Assembly (NCBI GenBank): GCA_963818925.1
Contig: CAWFTN010000001.1
Location: 2,914,001-2,978,000 of the forward strand
From: JAMXLG01 sp963818925
GTDB lineage: Bacteria; Vulcanimicrobiota; Vulcanimicrobiia; Vulcanimicrobiales; Vulcanimicrobiaceae
Reading direction: 5' to 3'
DNA length: 64,000 nucleotides
Under the pieces are notes generated by a model. That model was not told where the DNA came from. It saw only the letters and a program-made list of their open reading frames with translations, and did not search any database. Position 1 is the stretch's first letter. Every line of letters starts with the position of its first letter. This document shows positions 15,753-24,825 of this stretch, one piece after another. The position numbers and the translations under genes are program-made.

Positions 15753-17111
15753 TTAATTCGCCGGAAATTTCATCGTCACCCGGGTTCCTTGGTTCAAGCG
15801 GCTTTCAAGCGCGATTGTTCCGCCCATTCGCTCGACCGCGCGCTTTGCAATTGCAAGTCCTAATCCGGAGCCTTCAACGTCGCCATGACTGCTGCCGCGA
15901 TAAAAGCGATCGAATGCGTGCTCCGCGTCGACGTTCTGCATGCCCGGACCATGGTCGATCACATCGATAGTCACATGATCGTTCGTGCGTCCGACGCGCA
16001 CGTCGATCGGCTCGCCCGGCGCATAACGAACGGCATTTTCAACGACGTTTTTCAGCGCTTCATACAGCTCCGCGTCGTCGCCGGTGATCGATGCGCCGCC
16101 GTCGTGACTGAAGCGAATGCGGTCGCCGGCGATCGGACGCAACGCATCGACCGCACGCGCCGCGACGGAATTGAGATCGATGCGATCGTGCACCGGTTCC
16201 ACTACGCGCTCCATGCGGGCGAGTAAAATGAGCTTCTCGATGATCGTGCGCATCTTGCGGCTTTCATCGAGCATCGTTTCGTGGACGCGCGCGACCGCAG
16301 CGGAGTCTTCCACGACACCGGAGCGCAGCGCGTCGAGATAGCCCATGAAAATCGTGAGCGGCGTGCGCAATTCGTGTCCGGCGTCCGCGATGAATTGGCG
16401 CATCTCCGCTTGTTGGCGGCGCTGTTCGACGGCGGCAACGTTCAATCGTTGTGCGACTTCGTTGTACGCTTGCGTCAGGTCGTGGAGTCCGCTGTCGCTC
16501 TCGAGCAACATCTTCGGCGTAAAGTCACCTTCCGCAATCGCGTGCAACGCATCGGTGACGTCGACAAGCGGACGTACCGCGCGGCGGGTAATCGTGCGTC
16601 CGGCAAGCCATGCGAGAATGACGGCAAGAATACCGATCGGCGTGATCGTCAGCCAATAGCGTTCGATGTAGCGAGTGAAGCCTTCGAAGTCGGGCTGCAG
16701 TTCGATCACGCCGCCGGAAAGATGGATGTGGCGCGGCCGCATGTTGAAGAGCGCCGTCGCCGCGAGCGTCAAGCTACTCGGCTCCTCCGTGTTGCCCGCG
16801 ATCAGTTTGTGGTTGGGTCCGAAGACAATCACGCGAAAGCGCGACGGCGTTTCGTCTTTGACAAGCTGTGGCCCGTATTGCTCCAGCGATTGATGCTGCG
16901 AGCGATAGTAGTCGATGCGCTGCTGCAGACGCGCGCGCGACGCGTCCATGGATTGGTTGTAGTTGGACGCGTAGAGCACGAACGAAATGATTGAAGATGA
17001 AACGGCGACGAGTACGATCAACAGCACGGCAAGGACAACGTAACCTTGCGTGATGCGGCGAGAGAATTGCGCGAAGGGGACGCTAGTCGGCACGAATCGT
17101 ATACCCGGCAC
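15753..17111 (-). CDS. Sensor histidine kinase (two-component system)
   Basis: A 452-residue membrane sensor. Transmembrane helices lie at about residues 24-48 and 154-171, enclosing a periplasmic sensing region of about 105 residues. A HAMP linker follows (about 172-225), then HisKA with the phospho-acceptor His246 in the ADAGHELRTPL H-box. The HATPase domain has an N-box (NVVENAVRYAPG), a G1 box (IDHGPGMQ) and a G2 box (GSGLGLAIAKR). Its 5' end overlaps the response regulator gene by 29 bases, as expected for a cognate pair. The signal is not deducible from sequence. Confidence 0.93.
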   Translation of the reverse strand: MPGIRFVPTSVPFAQFSRRITQGYVVLAVLLIVLVAVSSSIISFVLYASNYNQSMDASRARLQQRIDYYRSQHQSLEQYGPQLVKDETPSRFRVIVFGPNHKLIAGNTEEPSSLTLAATALFNMRPRHIHLSGGVIELQPDFEGFTRYIERYWLTITPIGILAVILAWLAGRTITRRAVRPLVDVTDALHAIAEGDFTPKMLLESDSGLHDLTQAYNEVAQRLNVAAVEQRRQQAEMRQFIADAGHELRTPLTIFMGYLDALRSGVVEDSAAVARVHETMLDESRKMRTIIEKLILLARMERVVEPVHDRIDLNSVAARAVDALRPIAGDRIRFSHDGGASITGDDAELYEALKNVVENAVRYAPGEPIDVRVGRTNDHVTIDVIDHGPGMQNVDAEHAFDRFYRGSSHGDVEGSGLGLAIAKRAVERMGGTIALESRLNQGTRVTMKFPAN

Positions 17112-17766
17112 CGCGAACGGTTTGGATCAGCGGCCGCTTGAACCCGTCGTCAATCTTGCCGCGCAGGTACGAGATGTAGCGCTCAACCGCGTTCTGGCCG
17201 ACGTCTTTTTCGTCGCCCCAGACCATATCGAGCAATTCATCGCGCGTGAAGACGCGGCGCGGCCGGCGCAACAGCGTCACGAGCAAATCGTATTCGAGCG
17301 GCGAGAGATCGACGCGCTTGCTTGCCCGGACGACGGTGTGCTCGTCGAGATTCACGGTGATGTCGTCGTAACTGAGGATGTTACGGTTCTCGAGGTGCGG
17401 ACGACGCAGTTTCGCATCGAGATGTGCGAGCAACTCCGACATCTCGAACGGTTTGCTCAAGTAATCGTCTGCACCGTGAGCAAGGCCCTCGACCTTCGCC
17501 TCCACCTCGCCGCGCGCCGAAAGCATTATCACCGGCGCATCGGTCACGCGGCGCAGCATAGGAAGCATTTCGATCCCGCTAATCATCGGCATCATCACGT
17601 CGAGGATAATCGCGTCCGGCTCCCACTCGCGCACGAGGTCCAATCCGGCAGGACCGTCGGCAGCGGTCCGCACGTCGTATCCGTGGTGCCCCAGCGTCAG
17701 TTCAAGCAGTTCCCGGATCCGTCGTTCATCGTCGATTACCGCCACCCGGCGTTTCGTTTCAGCCAT
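17083..17766 (-). CDS. OmpR/PhoB-family response regulator
   Basis: A 227-residue regulator with a receiver domain (residues 1-120) and a winged-helix Trans_reg_C domain (about 130-225). The phospho-accepting Asp56 is in DAIILDVMMP, the acidic pocket in VIDDERR at about 11-13, and the conserved Lys in YLSKPFEMSEL near 105. The C-terminal winged helix includes VFTRDELLDMVWGDE and ends with VRGAGYTIRAD. It precedes the kinase gene on the same strand, overlapping it by 29 bases. Targets are unknown. Confidence 0.95.
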   Translation of the reverse strand: MAETKRRVAVIDDERRIRELLELTLGHHGYDVRTAADGPAGLDLVREWEPDAIILDVMMPMISGIEMLPMLRRVTDAPVIMLSARGEVEAKVEGLAHGADDYLSKPFEMSELLAHLDAKLRRPHLENRNILSYDDITVNLDEHTVVRASKRVDLSPLEYDLLVTLLRRPRRVFTRDELLDMVWGDEKDVGQNAVERYISYLRGKIDDGFKRPLIQTVRGAGYTIRAD

Positions 17767-17816
17767 GATCTCCTACTATATGCGCCGCGCACTTGAGAGA
17801 TTCCGGATACCACCCC

Positions 17817-17905
17817 ACTGTCATCCTGAGCGCAGCGTAGCGAAGTCGAAGGACCGCCTAAATCCTTCTACTCCTGTCTTCGCACCTGACGCTCAGGATG
17901 ACAGT
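17817..17905. repeat. Inverted pair of the dispersed TGTCATCCTGAGCG element
   Basis: A 16-bp perfect inverted repeat ACTGTCATCCTGAGCG (17817-17832) and its reverse complement (17890-17905) flank about 57 bases. The left arm continues into GCAGCGTAGCGAAGTCGAAGG (17832-17852), the rest of the repeat unit. The pair lies between the response-regulator start and the 3' end of the permease gene, whose last codons and stop are inside the right arm. A stem-loop could form in either RNA strand, so it may act as a bidirectional terminator or a REP-like element. Confidence 0.75.
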
Positions 17906-19572
17906 ACCGGTAGGTTCATGATGTTTGGGAAGAAGTAGTAGCAGCAGACGCCGATGATGATGAGGTAGGCGAGGAGTATCAGCGTCCATCCCATGTTGTA
18001 GCGAATGACGGTGCCTTCTTTGCGAACGAAGCGCGTCGTCGACACACCGACGCTTGCCGTTTGCGGTGCTACCGGTTTTCCAATTTCCGCGCCCACCGAA
18101 TTGAGCGTCGGCAACAGCAACGGCGGGAAGCCGAGTATTTTGCCGACGATGTTTTGGAACGACCCGAACATCGCGTTCGTCGACGTGTTGCTACCCGAGA
18201 GCGCAACACCGATCCAGCCAAGAATCGGCGCGACGATGAGAAACCATCCGCCGATCTTCGAACTGGCGAACGCGAGCGACGCCGCCATACCGGAATAGTT
18301 GTACACATACGCGAGTCCGAAGATGAAGAATCCGACGAGCAGCGCGCCCCACATTTGATTCCACGTGCGGCGGAACACTTCGCCGAGTTGTTCGCCCGTC
18401 GTGCGCAACAGCAGCGCGATGATGATCCACGACGCGAGAATTGCGCTTCCGCCGACGAACGGCGCCCACGAGAAGATCGCAGACACCGTTTTTCCGGTGC
18501 TGATCGAGGAGATTGCATCGACGCCGATTTTGAACGGTACGATCTTGGGAAGCGGCGACCACGGTCCCGTCCAGGCGACCACCACGATGACGAGCACGAT
18601 GAACGGCATCCACGCTTGGAGGATTTGTCCGCGCGTCAACCCGTGTTCGGCGAGGTCGTCGCGCGCGTCATCCGGCACCGGCGTTCCACCGTAGCCGAGG
18701 ACCACTTTCGGACGCCAGTATCGCAGCAAGAGCAACAGCAATGCGATACAAACGATGGCACCGGAAACGTCGGGCAAATACGGCCCGAGATATACGGCCA
18801 CGGGATATTGTCCGAGAATGTATCCGGCTGAACCGACGATCGCGAGCGGCCATCCTTCACGGAAACCGCGCGAACCGCTCACGAGATAGATGAGAATCCA
18901 GGGCGGAAGAATCGCGAGAATTGCAACGATGTGACCGACCGAACTCGAGAGTGCGAGCAGCGGAAGGCCCGTTACCGCGGCGAGTGCGATGATCGGCGCT
19001 CCGAGCGCGCCGTACGAAACCGGTGCATTATTCGCGATTGCCGCAACGCGAATTGCGTCGAGATCCGGAATGTTGAGTGCAATGAGGATCGGCGCGACGA
19101 CGGCCCACGGATAGCCGAAGCCGACCAATCCTTCGAGCAGCGCGCCGAGCGCCCACGCAAAGAGAATCGTTTGCACGCGCACGTCGCGCGTACCGTGCGA
19201 TGAGATCCAGCGCCGGAAGTTTTCAAACACGCCGGTTATAACGAGCGTATTGAACAACACGACGCCCCAGAAGGTGATCCAGTCGACGTTCCAAACACCT
19301 GTCAACGAACCGTAGAAATACGCCTTTATGCCGTTGGCCACGGGCATATGCCACGTGAAGATGCCGACGAAGAGCGTAACGAGCGAACCGATCAGTGTTG
19401 CAAGCCACGCCGACATCCGCAATCCGGCCAAAAGCAATAGCAAAAGGGCGACGGGAATCAAGGCGATGAGCCAGGTGATGAAGAGGTTGCCGACCGGGTT
19501 GAGTACCTGTTGAAACACGCGGTAGCCCTCCCTATCCAGCAACATACCCCTCGCCGCCTGGAAATCCCGCAC
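17893..19572 (-). CDS. lldP: L-lactate/glycolate permease (LctP family)
   Basis: A 559-residue inner-membrane protein with about a dozen hydrophobic helices and LctP-family signatures. GVLLFNTLVITG-like sequence sits near residue 100, LFAWALGALLEGLVGFGYPWAV near 135, NNAPVSYGALGAPII near 175, and GSNTSTNAMFGSFQ near 470. Members import L-lactate, D-lactate and glycolate by proton symport, and E. coli GlcA is a homologue in the glc operon. Here the gene is divergent from glcDEF with only 20 bases between the chosen starts, so both sides probably share control. GTG 19572 is the longest start. ATG 19545, preceded by GAGGGG, is a plausible shorter one. The C-terminal Leu-Ser-Ser-stop lies in the dispersed repeat. 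Confidence 0.9.
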   Translation of the reverse strand: MRDFQAARGMLLDREGYRVFQQVLNPVGNLFITWLIALIPVALLLLLLAGLRMSAWLATLIGSLVTLFVGIFTWHMPVANGIKAYFYGSLTGVWNVDWITFWGVVLFNTLVITGVFENFRRWISSHGTRDVRVQTILFAWALGALLEGLVGFGYPWAVVAPILIALNIPDLDAIRVAAIANNAPVSYGALGAPIIALAAVTGLPLLALSSSVGHIVAILAILPPWILIYLVSGSRGFREGWPLAIVGSAGYILGQYPVAVYLGPYLPDVSGAIVCIALLLLLLRYWRPKVVLGYGGTPVPDDARDDLAEHGLTRGQILQAWMPFIVLVIVVVAWTGPWSPLPKIVPFKIGVDAISSISTGKTVSAIFSWAPFVGGSAILASWIIIALLLRTTGEQLGEVFRRTWNQMWGALLVGFFIFGLAYVYNYSGMAASLAFASSKIGGWFLIVAPILGWIGVALSGSNTSTNAMFGSFQNIVGKILGFPPLLLPTLNSVGAEIGKPVAPQTASVGVSTTRFVRKEGTVIRYNMGWTLILLAYLIIIGVCCYYFFPNIMNLPVLSS

Positions 19573-19592
19573 GAAACGCGAAAGCTTGCACC

Positions 19593-20981
19593 GTGTTTGC
19601 GGATATTGTGGGCCGCGAGAACTGCATGACGGACGCCGCCGAGCTGCGCGTCTATGAATGCGACGCGCTCACCGGCTCTCGCGTCCGGCCCGCGGCCGTG
19701 GTGCTCCCCGCGAACACGGAAGAGGTTGCTGCGTGCGTCAAACGCGCGCGCGAACGCAACATGACAATCGTTCCGCGTGGTTCGGGGACCGGATTGTCGG
19801 GCGGCGCATTGCCGATTGAAGGCGCGGTGGTGATCGGCACGGCGCGGATGCGGTCGATTCTCGACGTCGATTTCCAGAATCAGCGGATGCGCGTGCAGCC
19901 CGGCGTGATCAATCTCGATATCAGCCGGCACTTAGCGCCGTACGGCTACTACTACGCGCCCGATCCCAGTTCGCAGAGCGTCTGCTCCATCGGCGGAAAC
20001 GTCGCGGAGAACTCCGGCGGCGCGCATTGTTTGAAGTACGGGTTCACGATCAATCACGTGCTCGCGCTCACGATGGTGGTTGCGAGCGGCGAGATCGTGA
20101 CGATCGGCGGCGATTCGCCCGATCCGCTCGGCTACGACTTGATCAGCGCGGTCGTCGGCAGCGAAGGTTTACTCGGCATCGTCACCGAGGTAACGGTGCG
20201 GTTCTTACGCATGCCGCAAGGAACGCGCACACTTTTTGCAACGTTTCCGTCGACCGATGAAGCCGGTGAAGCGGTGTCGCAGATCATTGCGGCGGGTATC
20301 GTTCCCGCTGCGATCGAGATGATGGATAAGCTTGCGATCGAAGCGATCGTCGCTTCAACACATGTCGATTGGTCGCTCGACGTTGGCGCAGCATTGTTGA
20401 TGGACGTCGACGGGACCGCCGAGGAAGTTTCGGAATGCGCGGATGCTGCCAGCGTGATTTTGCAACGCTGCAATGCGATCGAGATTCGCCGTCCGCGCGA
20501 TGACCGCGAACGGCAATTGATGTGGACCGGCCGCAAAGGCGCATTTGCCGCAATGGGCCGGATCAGTCCGAATTACTACGTCCAAGACGGCGTGATTCCG
20601 CGTTCGGATATTGCAACGGTGCTGCGCGAGATTGCCGAACTTTCGCGAGAATCGGGGTTTCGCGTCGCGAACGTCTTTCATGCGGGCGACGGAAATTTGC
20701 ATCCGCTGGTGCTCTACGATGCGCGTTCCGGGGACGAAGCGCAGCGCGCCGAACATGTTGCAGCGGAGATTCTGCGGATCTGTCTGCGACACGGCGGCTC
20801 GATCACGGGCGAACACGGCGTGGGCGCGGATAAATCCGCATATTTGGGCGAGATGTTCGGTGAGGCGGACCTCGAGACGATGAACCTCGTGCGCTGCGCG
20901 TTCGATTCGACGCAGACGTTCAATCCCACGAAGGTCTTCCCGTCGCCGCGTTTGTGCGGCGACCGCGTGGGAGCGCACTGA
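19593..20981 (+). CDS. glcD: Glycolate oxidase subunit GlcD (FAD-binding)
   Basis: A 462-residue vanillyl-alcohol-oxidase-type flavoprotein that oxidises glycolate (and often D-lactate) to glyoxylate. The FAD-binding PCMH region has VPRGSGTGLSGGALP near residue 65, IGGNVAENSGGAHCLKYG near 133, and VVGSEGLLGIVTEVTVR near 185. The C-terminal domain carries NVFHAGDGNLHPLVLYD near 360 and GSITGEHGVGADK near 408. GTG 19593 keeps the family N-terminal strand that precedes YECDALTGS; ATG 19626 would cut into it. The stop shares bases with the glcE start (TGATG). Confidence 0.94.
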   Translation: MFADIVGRENCMTDAAELRVYECDALTGSRVRPAAVVLPANTEEVAACVKRARERNMTIVPRGSGTGLSGGALPIEGAVVIGTARMRSILDVDFQNQRMRVQPGVINLDISRHLAPYGYYYAPDPSSQSVCSIGGNVAENSGGAHCLKYGFTINHVLALTMVVASGEIVTIGGDSPDPLGYDLISAVVGSEGLLGIVTEVTVRFLRMPQGTRTLFATFPSTDEAGEAVSQIIAAGIVPAAIEMMDKLAIEAIVASTHVDWSLDVGAALLMDVDGTAEEVSECADAASVILQRCNAIEIRRPRDDRERQLMWTGRKGAFAAMGRISPNYYVQDGVIPRSDIATVLREIAELSRESGFRVANVFHAGDGNLHPLVLYDARSGDEAQRAEHVAAEILRICLRHGGSITGEHGVGADKSAYLGEMFGEADLETMNLVRCAFDSTQTFNPTKVFPSPRLCGDRVGAH

Positions 20982-22108
20982 TGCACTCGCCATCATCGAT
21001 CGAAGAACTTTCCACGCTGATGGCGGCGCTTGCACGCGAGAAGCGTACGCTTGCGTTCGCCGGCGGCGCGGCCCCGCTCGATGCCCCGTATGCCAAACCG
21101 GTCGACGAGTCCGTGTCATTGTCACTGTTGACCGGTATCGTCGAGTACACGCCGTCGGATCAAGTGGTCGAGGTGCTGGCCGGCACGACGGTTGCGCAAC
21201 TCCAGTCGGCGCTTCGCGAACGCAATCAGCGGCTCGCGCTCGATCCGCCGCAACCCGAACGCACGACGATCGGCAGTGCGATCGCGGCGAACCTCTACGG
21301 TGCGTTGCGCACGCGCTTCGGCACGGCAAAGGATCTCGTTATCGGCATGACGGTGGTTCGCGCCGACGGCGCAGTCGCGCGTGGCGGCGGGAAAGTCGTG
21401 AAAAACGTCGCGGGCTTCGACGTTCCGAAGTTGATGATCGGCACGTACGGAACGCTCGCCGCCATCGCATCGATCACGTTGCGATTGCATCCGCTGCATC
21501 AAGCCGAACGAAACGTGATGTTCGACGGATGCTCGGCGGCGGAAGTGCGCGCATTGACGAACAAACTCGTCGAGTTGCAACTCGAACCCGCCGCATCGTT
21601 CGCAACCTACGACGGACAATTCTACGAACATTGCATCCGCTTTGAAGGCTTCGCCGACAGCGTCGCCGCGCAAGCGGCAAAGCTCGAAGGCGCGACGCGC
21701 ATCGAGATCGATGCGATTCAGGAGACGGCGCGCACGGAAGGCACCCTCCGCTTAAAGATCTCAGCGTTGCCATCCCACTTCGAGGAAATTCACACGCGAG
21801 CCATCATTCCGCTCTACGAAACGCTGGTGAAGGCGCCGCAGGTGCTTGCGTATCCGTCGGTGGGGACGTTTTTCGTGGGCGGCGGCGTCGACGATTCGCC
21901 GCTTGTCACTAGCGCCGTCAATGCAGCGCGTGCGGTTGTCGAAAGACTCGGAGGAACGCTCGTGTTGACGGCTGCGCCGCCGGAAATACGCGAGGCCGTC
22001 GACGCGTGGGGTACACCGCCGGCGGCATTTCCGTTGATGCGCGAATTAAAATCGCGCTTCGATCCGGACCGCCGCCTGCACCCGGGCGCGTTCGTCGGAG
22101 GACTCTAG
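20981..22108 (+). CDS. glcE: Glycolate oxidase subunit GlcE (FAD-binding)
   Basis: About 375 residues. The second FAD-binding subunit of the three-part glycolate oxidase, shorter and less conserved than GlcD. GTTVAQLQSALRERNQRLALDPPQPERTT-type sequence (residues about 68-95) and GGGKVVKNVAGFDVPKLMIGTYGTLA (about 136-160) are typical. It ends with FPLMRELKSRFDPDRRLHPGAFVGGL, the usual C-terminal motif. I start at ATG 20981, which overlaps the glcD stop, rather than the longer frame at 20954. The TAG stop overlaps the GTG of glcF (TAGTG). Confidence 0.92.
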   Translation: MHSPSSIEELSTLMAALAREKRTLAFAGGAAPLDAPYAKPVDESVSLSLLTGIVEYTPSDQVVEVLAGTTVAQLQSALRERNQRLALDPPQPERTTIGSAIAANLYGALRTRFGTAKDLVIGMTVVRADGAVARGGGKVVKNVAGFDVPKLMIGTYGTLAAIASITLRLHPLHQAERNVMFDGCSAAEVRALTNKLVELQLEPAASFATYDGQFYEHCIRFEGFADSVAAQAAKLEGATRIEIDAIQETARTEGTLRLKISALPSHFEEIHTRAIIPLYETLVKAPQVLAYPSVGTFFVGGGVDDSPLVTSAVNAARAVVERLGGTLVLTAAPPEIREAVDAWGTPPAAFPLMRELKSRFDPDRRLHPGAFVGGL

Positions 22109-23328
22109 TGATCGATCTCATCTCGGAATGCGTTCACTGCGGCTTTTGTTTGCAGGCGTGTCCGACATATCAGTCGTGGAACAATGAAGCCGACTCGCCG
22201 CGCGGCCGCATCGATCTAATGCGTGGCGTCGTCGAAGGATCGCTTGCGCTCGATGCGCAGGCCGTTCCGCATTTCGACCGCTGTCTCGGATGCATGGCGT
22301 GTATGACGGCGTGCCCGTCCGGTGTTGAATACGATCGTTTGATCGAAACGACGCGGGGCATGGTCGAGACGCAGTACCGGCGGCCGCTATTGGACCGTCT
22401 CTTTCGGGCGATGGTTTTCGCAGTGTTTCCCTATCCGCGACGGATGCGTGCGATTGCACCGCTCCTCAATATTGTAGCGCGGACGCCGCTCCGCCGCTTC
22501 GCCCCCGGGGGTTCGTTGTTGCGGCCGGTCGACATAGGCGCGGCGTCGGCGCCGCTCGCACCGGTTTACGCGGCGAAGGGCAAGAAACGCGCGCGTGTCG
22601 GCCTCATCGCCGGCTGCGTGCAGCGCGTCTTCTTTCCGGAAGTGAACGCCGCGACGATTCGCGTCCTGACCGCGGAGGGGTGCGAAGTCGTGATTCCGCC
22701 GCAAGCAGGTTGTTGCGGCGCGCTCTCATTGCACAGCGGCAGGCTCGAGGAAGCGCGCCGCTTCGCGCGAGCAACGATCGTCGCGTTCGAGACGCAAGGC
22801 CTCGACGCGATCATTATCAACTCCGCCGGCTGTGGTTCGGCACTCAAAGAGTACGGTGAACTGCTCGCGGACGATGCGGCATGGGCGCAGCGGGCGTCAG
22901 CATTTAGCGGCAAGGTTCGCGACGTAAACGAATTTTTGGCACCGCTCGAACCGCGCGCGGTCCGCAAGCCGCGCAACGAGCGCATTGCCTACCACGATCC
23001 CTGCCATCTCGCGCACGCGCAACGCATCCGTCGCGAGCCGCGCGAACTGCTCTACACGATTCCGGGCGTCGAACTCGTTGAGATCGCGCAAGGCGATCAA
23101 TGTTGCGGCAGCGCCGGCACGTACAATCTCTTCGAACCGAAGAGCGCCCGCGAAATCGGCCTGCGCAAAGTCGAGAACCTTCTCAAGACGGGCGCGACGA
23201 CGGTCGCAAGCGCGAACCCTGGTTGCACGTTACAGATGCAATCGCTCCTGCGCGAGCGTGGAATCGCATTGCGGTTCCTCCACCCCATCGAAATTTTGGA
23301 CGAAGCCTTGGGTACAACGCGGGCATGA
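22108..23328 (+). CDS. glcF: Glycolate oxidase iron-sulfur subunit GlcF
   Basis: About 406 residues. The electron-transfer subunit carries two 4Fe-4S ferredoxin motifs, CVHCGFCLQACP near residue 7 and CLGCMACMTACP near 56. Two CCG (heterodisulfide-reductase-type) domains follow, with AGCCGALSLHSG near 196 and QCCGSAGTYNLF near 330. It passes electrons from the GlcD/GlcE flavins to the quinone pool. The GTG start at 22108 overlaps the glcE stop; the longer frame to 22006 belongs to the glcE region. Its stop overlaps the next ORF by ATGA. Confidence 0.94.
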   Translation: MIDLISECVHCGFCLQACPTYQSWNNEADSPRGRIDLMRGVVEGSLALDAQAVPHFDRCLGCMACMTACPSGVEYDRLIETTRGMVETQYRRPLLDRLFRAMVFAVFPYPRRMRAIAPLLNIVARTPLRRFAPGGSLLRPVDIGAASAPLAPVYAAKGKKRARVGLIAGCVQRVFFPEVNAATIRVLTAEGCEVVIPPQAGCCGALSLHSGRLEEARRFARATIVAFETQGLDAIIINSAGCGSALKEYGELLADDAAWAQRASAFSGKVRDVNEFLAPLEPRAVRKPRNERIAYHDPCHLAHAQRIRREPRELLYTIPGVELVEIAQGDQCCGSAGTYNLFEPKSAREIGLRKVENLLKTGATTVASANPGCTLQMQSLLRERGIALRFLHPIEILDEALGTTRA

Positions 23329-23540
23329 GTACCGGACAAGATCCCCGCGAACTGCATACGGAAGCCGACGACATTCCGCCGCTCGATCCACATGAGGCCG
23401 AGTCGATGGGCCGTCAAACCGAAACGCACACGCGCGGCGAGAAGATCAGCGATCAAGTCGTGTATGGTGATGTCGATGAGGGCTTCGAGAATGAAGACCA
23501 GATGGACGAACATCACGCCGACGCCGACGACATCGTATAA
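23325..23540 (+). CDS. Small acidic protein of unknown function, fourth gene of the glc operon
   Basis: A 71-residue ORF starting at ATG 23325, which overlaps the glcF stop (ATGA). It is very acidic (many D and E) and mostly polar, with no hydrophobic segment and no motif I recognise. The tight coupling to glcF and the lack of any rival frame suggest it is translated. It ends inside the convergent HAAS gene (28-base overlap). Possible roles are an accessory or assembly factor, but that is only context. Confidence 0.5.
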   Translation: MSTGQDPRELHTEADDIPPLDPHEAESMGRQTETHTRGEKISDQVVYGDVDEGFENEDQMDEHHADADDIV

Positions 23541-24475
23541 GCGCGCCGAATCAGCTTCGTTACGGTCACGGCGGCCGCAACTGCGACGCACGCCAAGACG
23601 ATAACGAAGCTGATCGTCAGCATCATGTTAATTGCGAGCAGTTTATCCGCTGTGACGCTATCGGCTTGTGCCGTGATGAGCGCACCGCCGCGCAACCCGA
23701 AGGCGAGACCGGCCATGGCCGCGCCGTGACCGAGCAGGCGCGCAACTTGTTGCAGCGTGCCGAGCCGCGGTCGTATGTACACGAGCAGCGCACCGAGCAC
23801 GACAAAACCGCTTGAGACCACGAGTGCAATAAAGACGGGATGCCACGCGTCGGTCAAGCTCAGCGGCGGGATCGACACGGCATGCGGATCGCGCAGCAAA
23901 TCGGCGAAGACGAGCAGCACGAGCACGTTGACAACGAATTCGAAACCGCTGCGCACGCGAGATACTGGCGCCGTTGAATCGAGATTCGGGAGTTTGCGTG
24001 GATCCCAGCGATCCAGCTTCTCGAAGGCGTCGCGATTTCCGAATCGTTCGAGCAAGACGAATGCAATCGTCACGATTCCGAAGATGTAGATCGCGCTATG
24101 CCATGCCGTATCGAGCGCCGCGTAGAACGGCGCGCTGCTTCCGATTGCAAGCGCAACCACCGCGCCCGCAACCACTTCAACACCGAGCACGACCGGCAAC
24201 ACCAAGCGCAATGCGTACCAGTAGAACGGAAGCCAGAGCGGTCCGATGAGATGCTGCTGCTTCGCATAGCGTGACGCGACGACTTTCGGATTGCCGTACG
24301 CGCGCAACACATCCGCCTCTTCGTTTGCGGTGAGTGGACGCCCGAGCGATGATTCGCGGTCTTCGATCTGCGAGCGGATCTCGTCGCCGGTCTCATCGAT
24401 GATGTCCGTCGCATGATCGCGCGGAAGGTAGCGCTGCACTTCAGCGAGGTACCGGTCGAGCATGTCCATCTTCAA
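23513..24475 (-). CDS. HAAS-domain membrane protein (PadR-linked)
   Basis: A 320-residue membrane protein. The N-terminal cytoplasmic HAAS-type helical domain (DMLDRYLAEVQRYLPRDH, with EIRSQIEDRE and LRAYGNPKVVASRYA further on) is followed by about seven hydrophobic helices from residue 85 onward. This domain pair is usually encoded just after a PadR repressor, as here: its start overlaps padR by 4 bases. HAAS proteins probably sense or relay a membrane signal, with function not established. Its 3' end converges on the small acidic gene. Confidence 0.78.
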   Translation of the reverse strand: MKMDMLDRYLAEVQRYLPRDHATDIIDETGDEIRSQIEDRESSLGRPLTANEEADVLRAYGNPKVVASRYAKQQHLIGPLWLPFYWYALRLVLPVVLGVEVVAGAVVALAIGSSAPFYAALDTAWHSAIYIFGIVTIAFVLLERFGNRDAFEKLDRWDPRKLPNLDSTAPVSRVRSGFEFVVNVLVLLVFADLLRDPHAVSIPPLSLTDAWHPVFIALVVSSGFVVLGALLVYIRPRLGTLQQVARLLGHGAAMAGLAFGLRGGALITAQADSVTADKLLAINMMLTISFVIVLACVAVAAAVTVTKLIRRAYTMSSASA

Positions 24476-24825
24476 GCCTCCGACACGATGCGGTCGAGCG
24501 ACGCATTGATGCGCCGAAATTCATCGAGGAGTTGCGCGAGGATCGATTCGCCGTATTGCGTGAGCCGGTAGAAGCGCTTCTTGCGCTTGTTTTCCTCGCG
24601 CCATTCACTCTGTAGCAGCCCCTGGCTCTCGAGCCGGCGGAGCAGCGGATAGAGCGTCCCTTCATCGATCTCGAGGCCCGCGTCGTCGAGCGCCTTGCGC
24701 AGCGTGTAGCCGTAATGTTCCGACCGCAGCTGACTGAGCACCGCGAGGGTCAGGCAGCCCCGCCGAAGCTCCATGCGCAAATTGTCGAACGAGTCGGCCC
24801 CGAGGCCATTCATACCAGGTGCCAT
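24472..24825 (-). CDS. PadR-family transcriptional repressor
   Basis: Up to 117 residues. The winged-helix domain reads MELRRGCLTLAVLSQL, then HYGYTLRKALDDAGLEIDEGTLYPLL (helix-turn-helix and wing) and RKKRFYRLTQYGESIL. These are standard PadR features. The longest start, ATG 24825, lies inside the operator palindrome. Downstream ATGs at 24813 and 24774 are equally plausible, the last matching the usual family start. PadR proteins repress their own operon, and the promoter layout here supports autoregulation. The HAAS gene is co-transcribed. Confidence 0.9.
   Translation of the reverse strand: MAPGMNGLGADSFDNLRMELRRGCLTLAVLSQLRSEHYGYTLRKALDDAGLEIDEGTLYPLLRRLESQGLLQSEWREENKRKKRFYRLTQYGESILAQLLDEFRRINASLDRIVSEA

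Noticed and set aside
22006..22107. Longer glcF start at 22006
   Set aside because: It lies within the glcE coding region; GTG 22108 overlaps the glcE stop as in the rest of this operon.
23100..23324. Longer 146-residue frame for the small acidic gene (start 23100)
   Set aside because: The extra part overlaps glcF in another frame. ATG 23325 with the ATGA overlap is more sensible.
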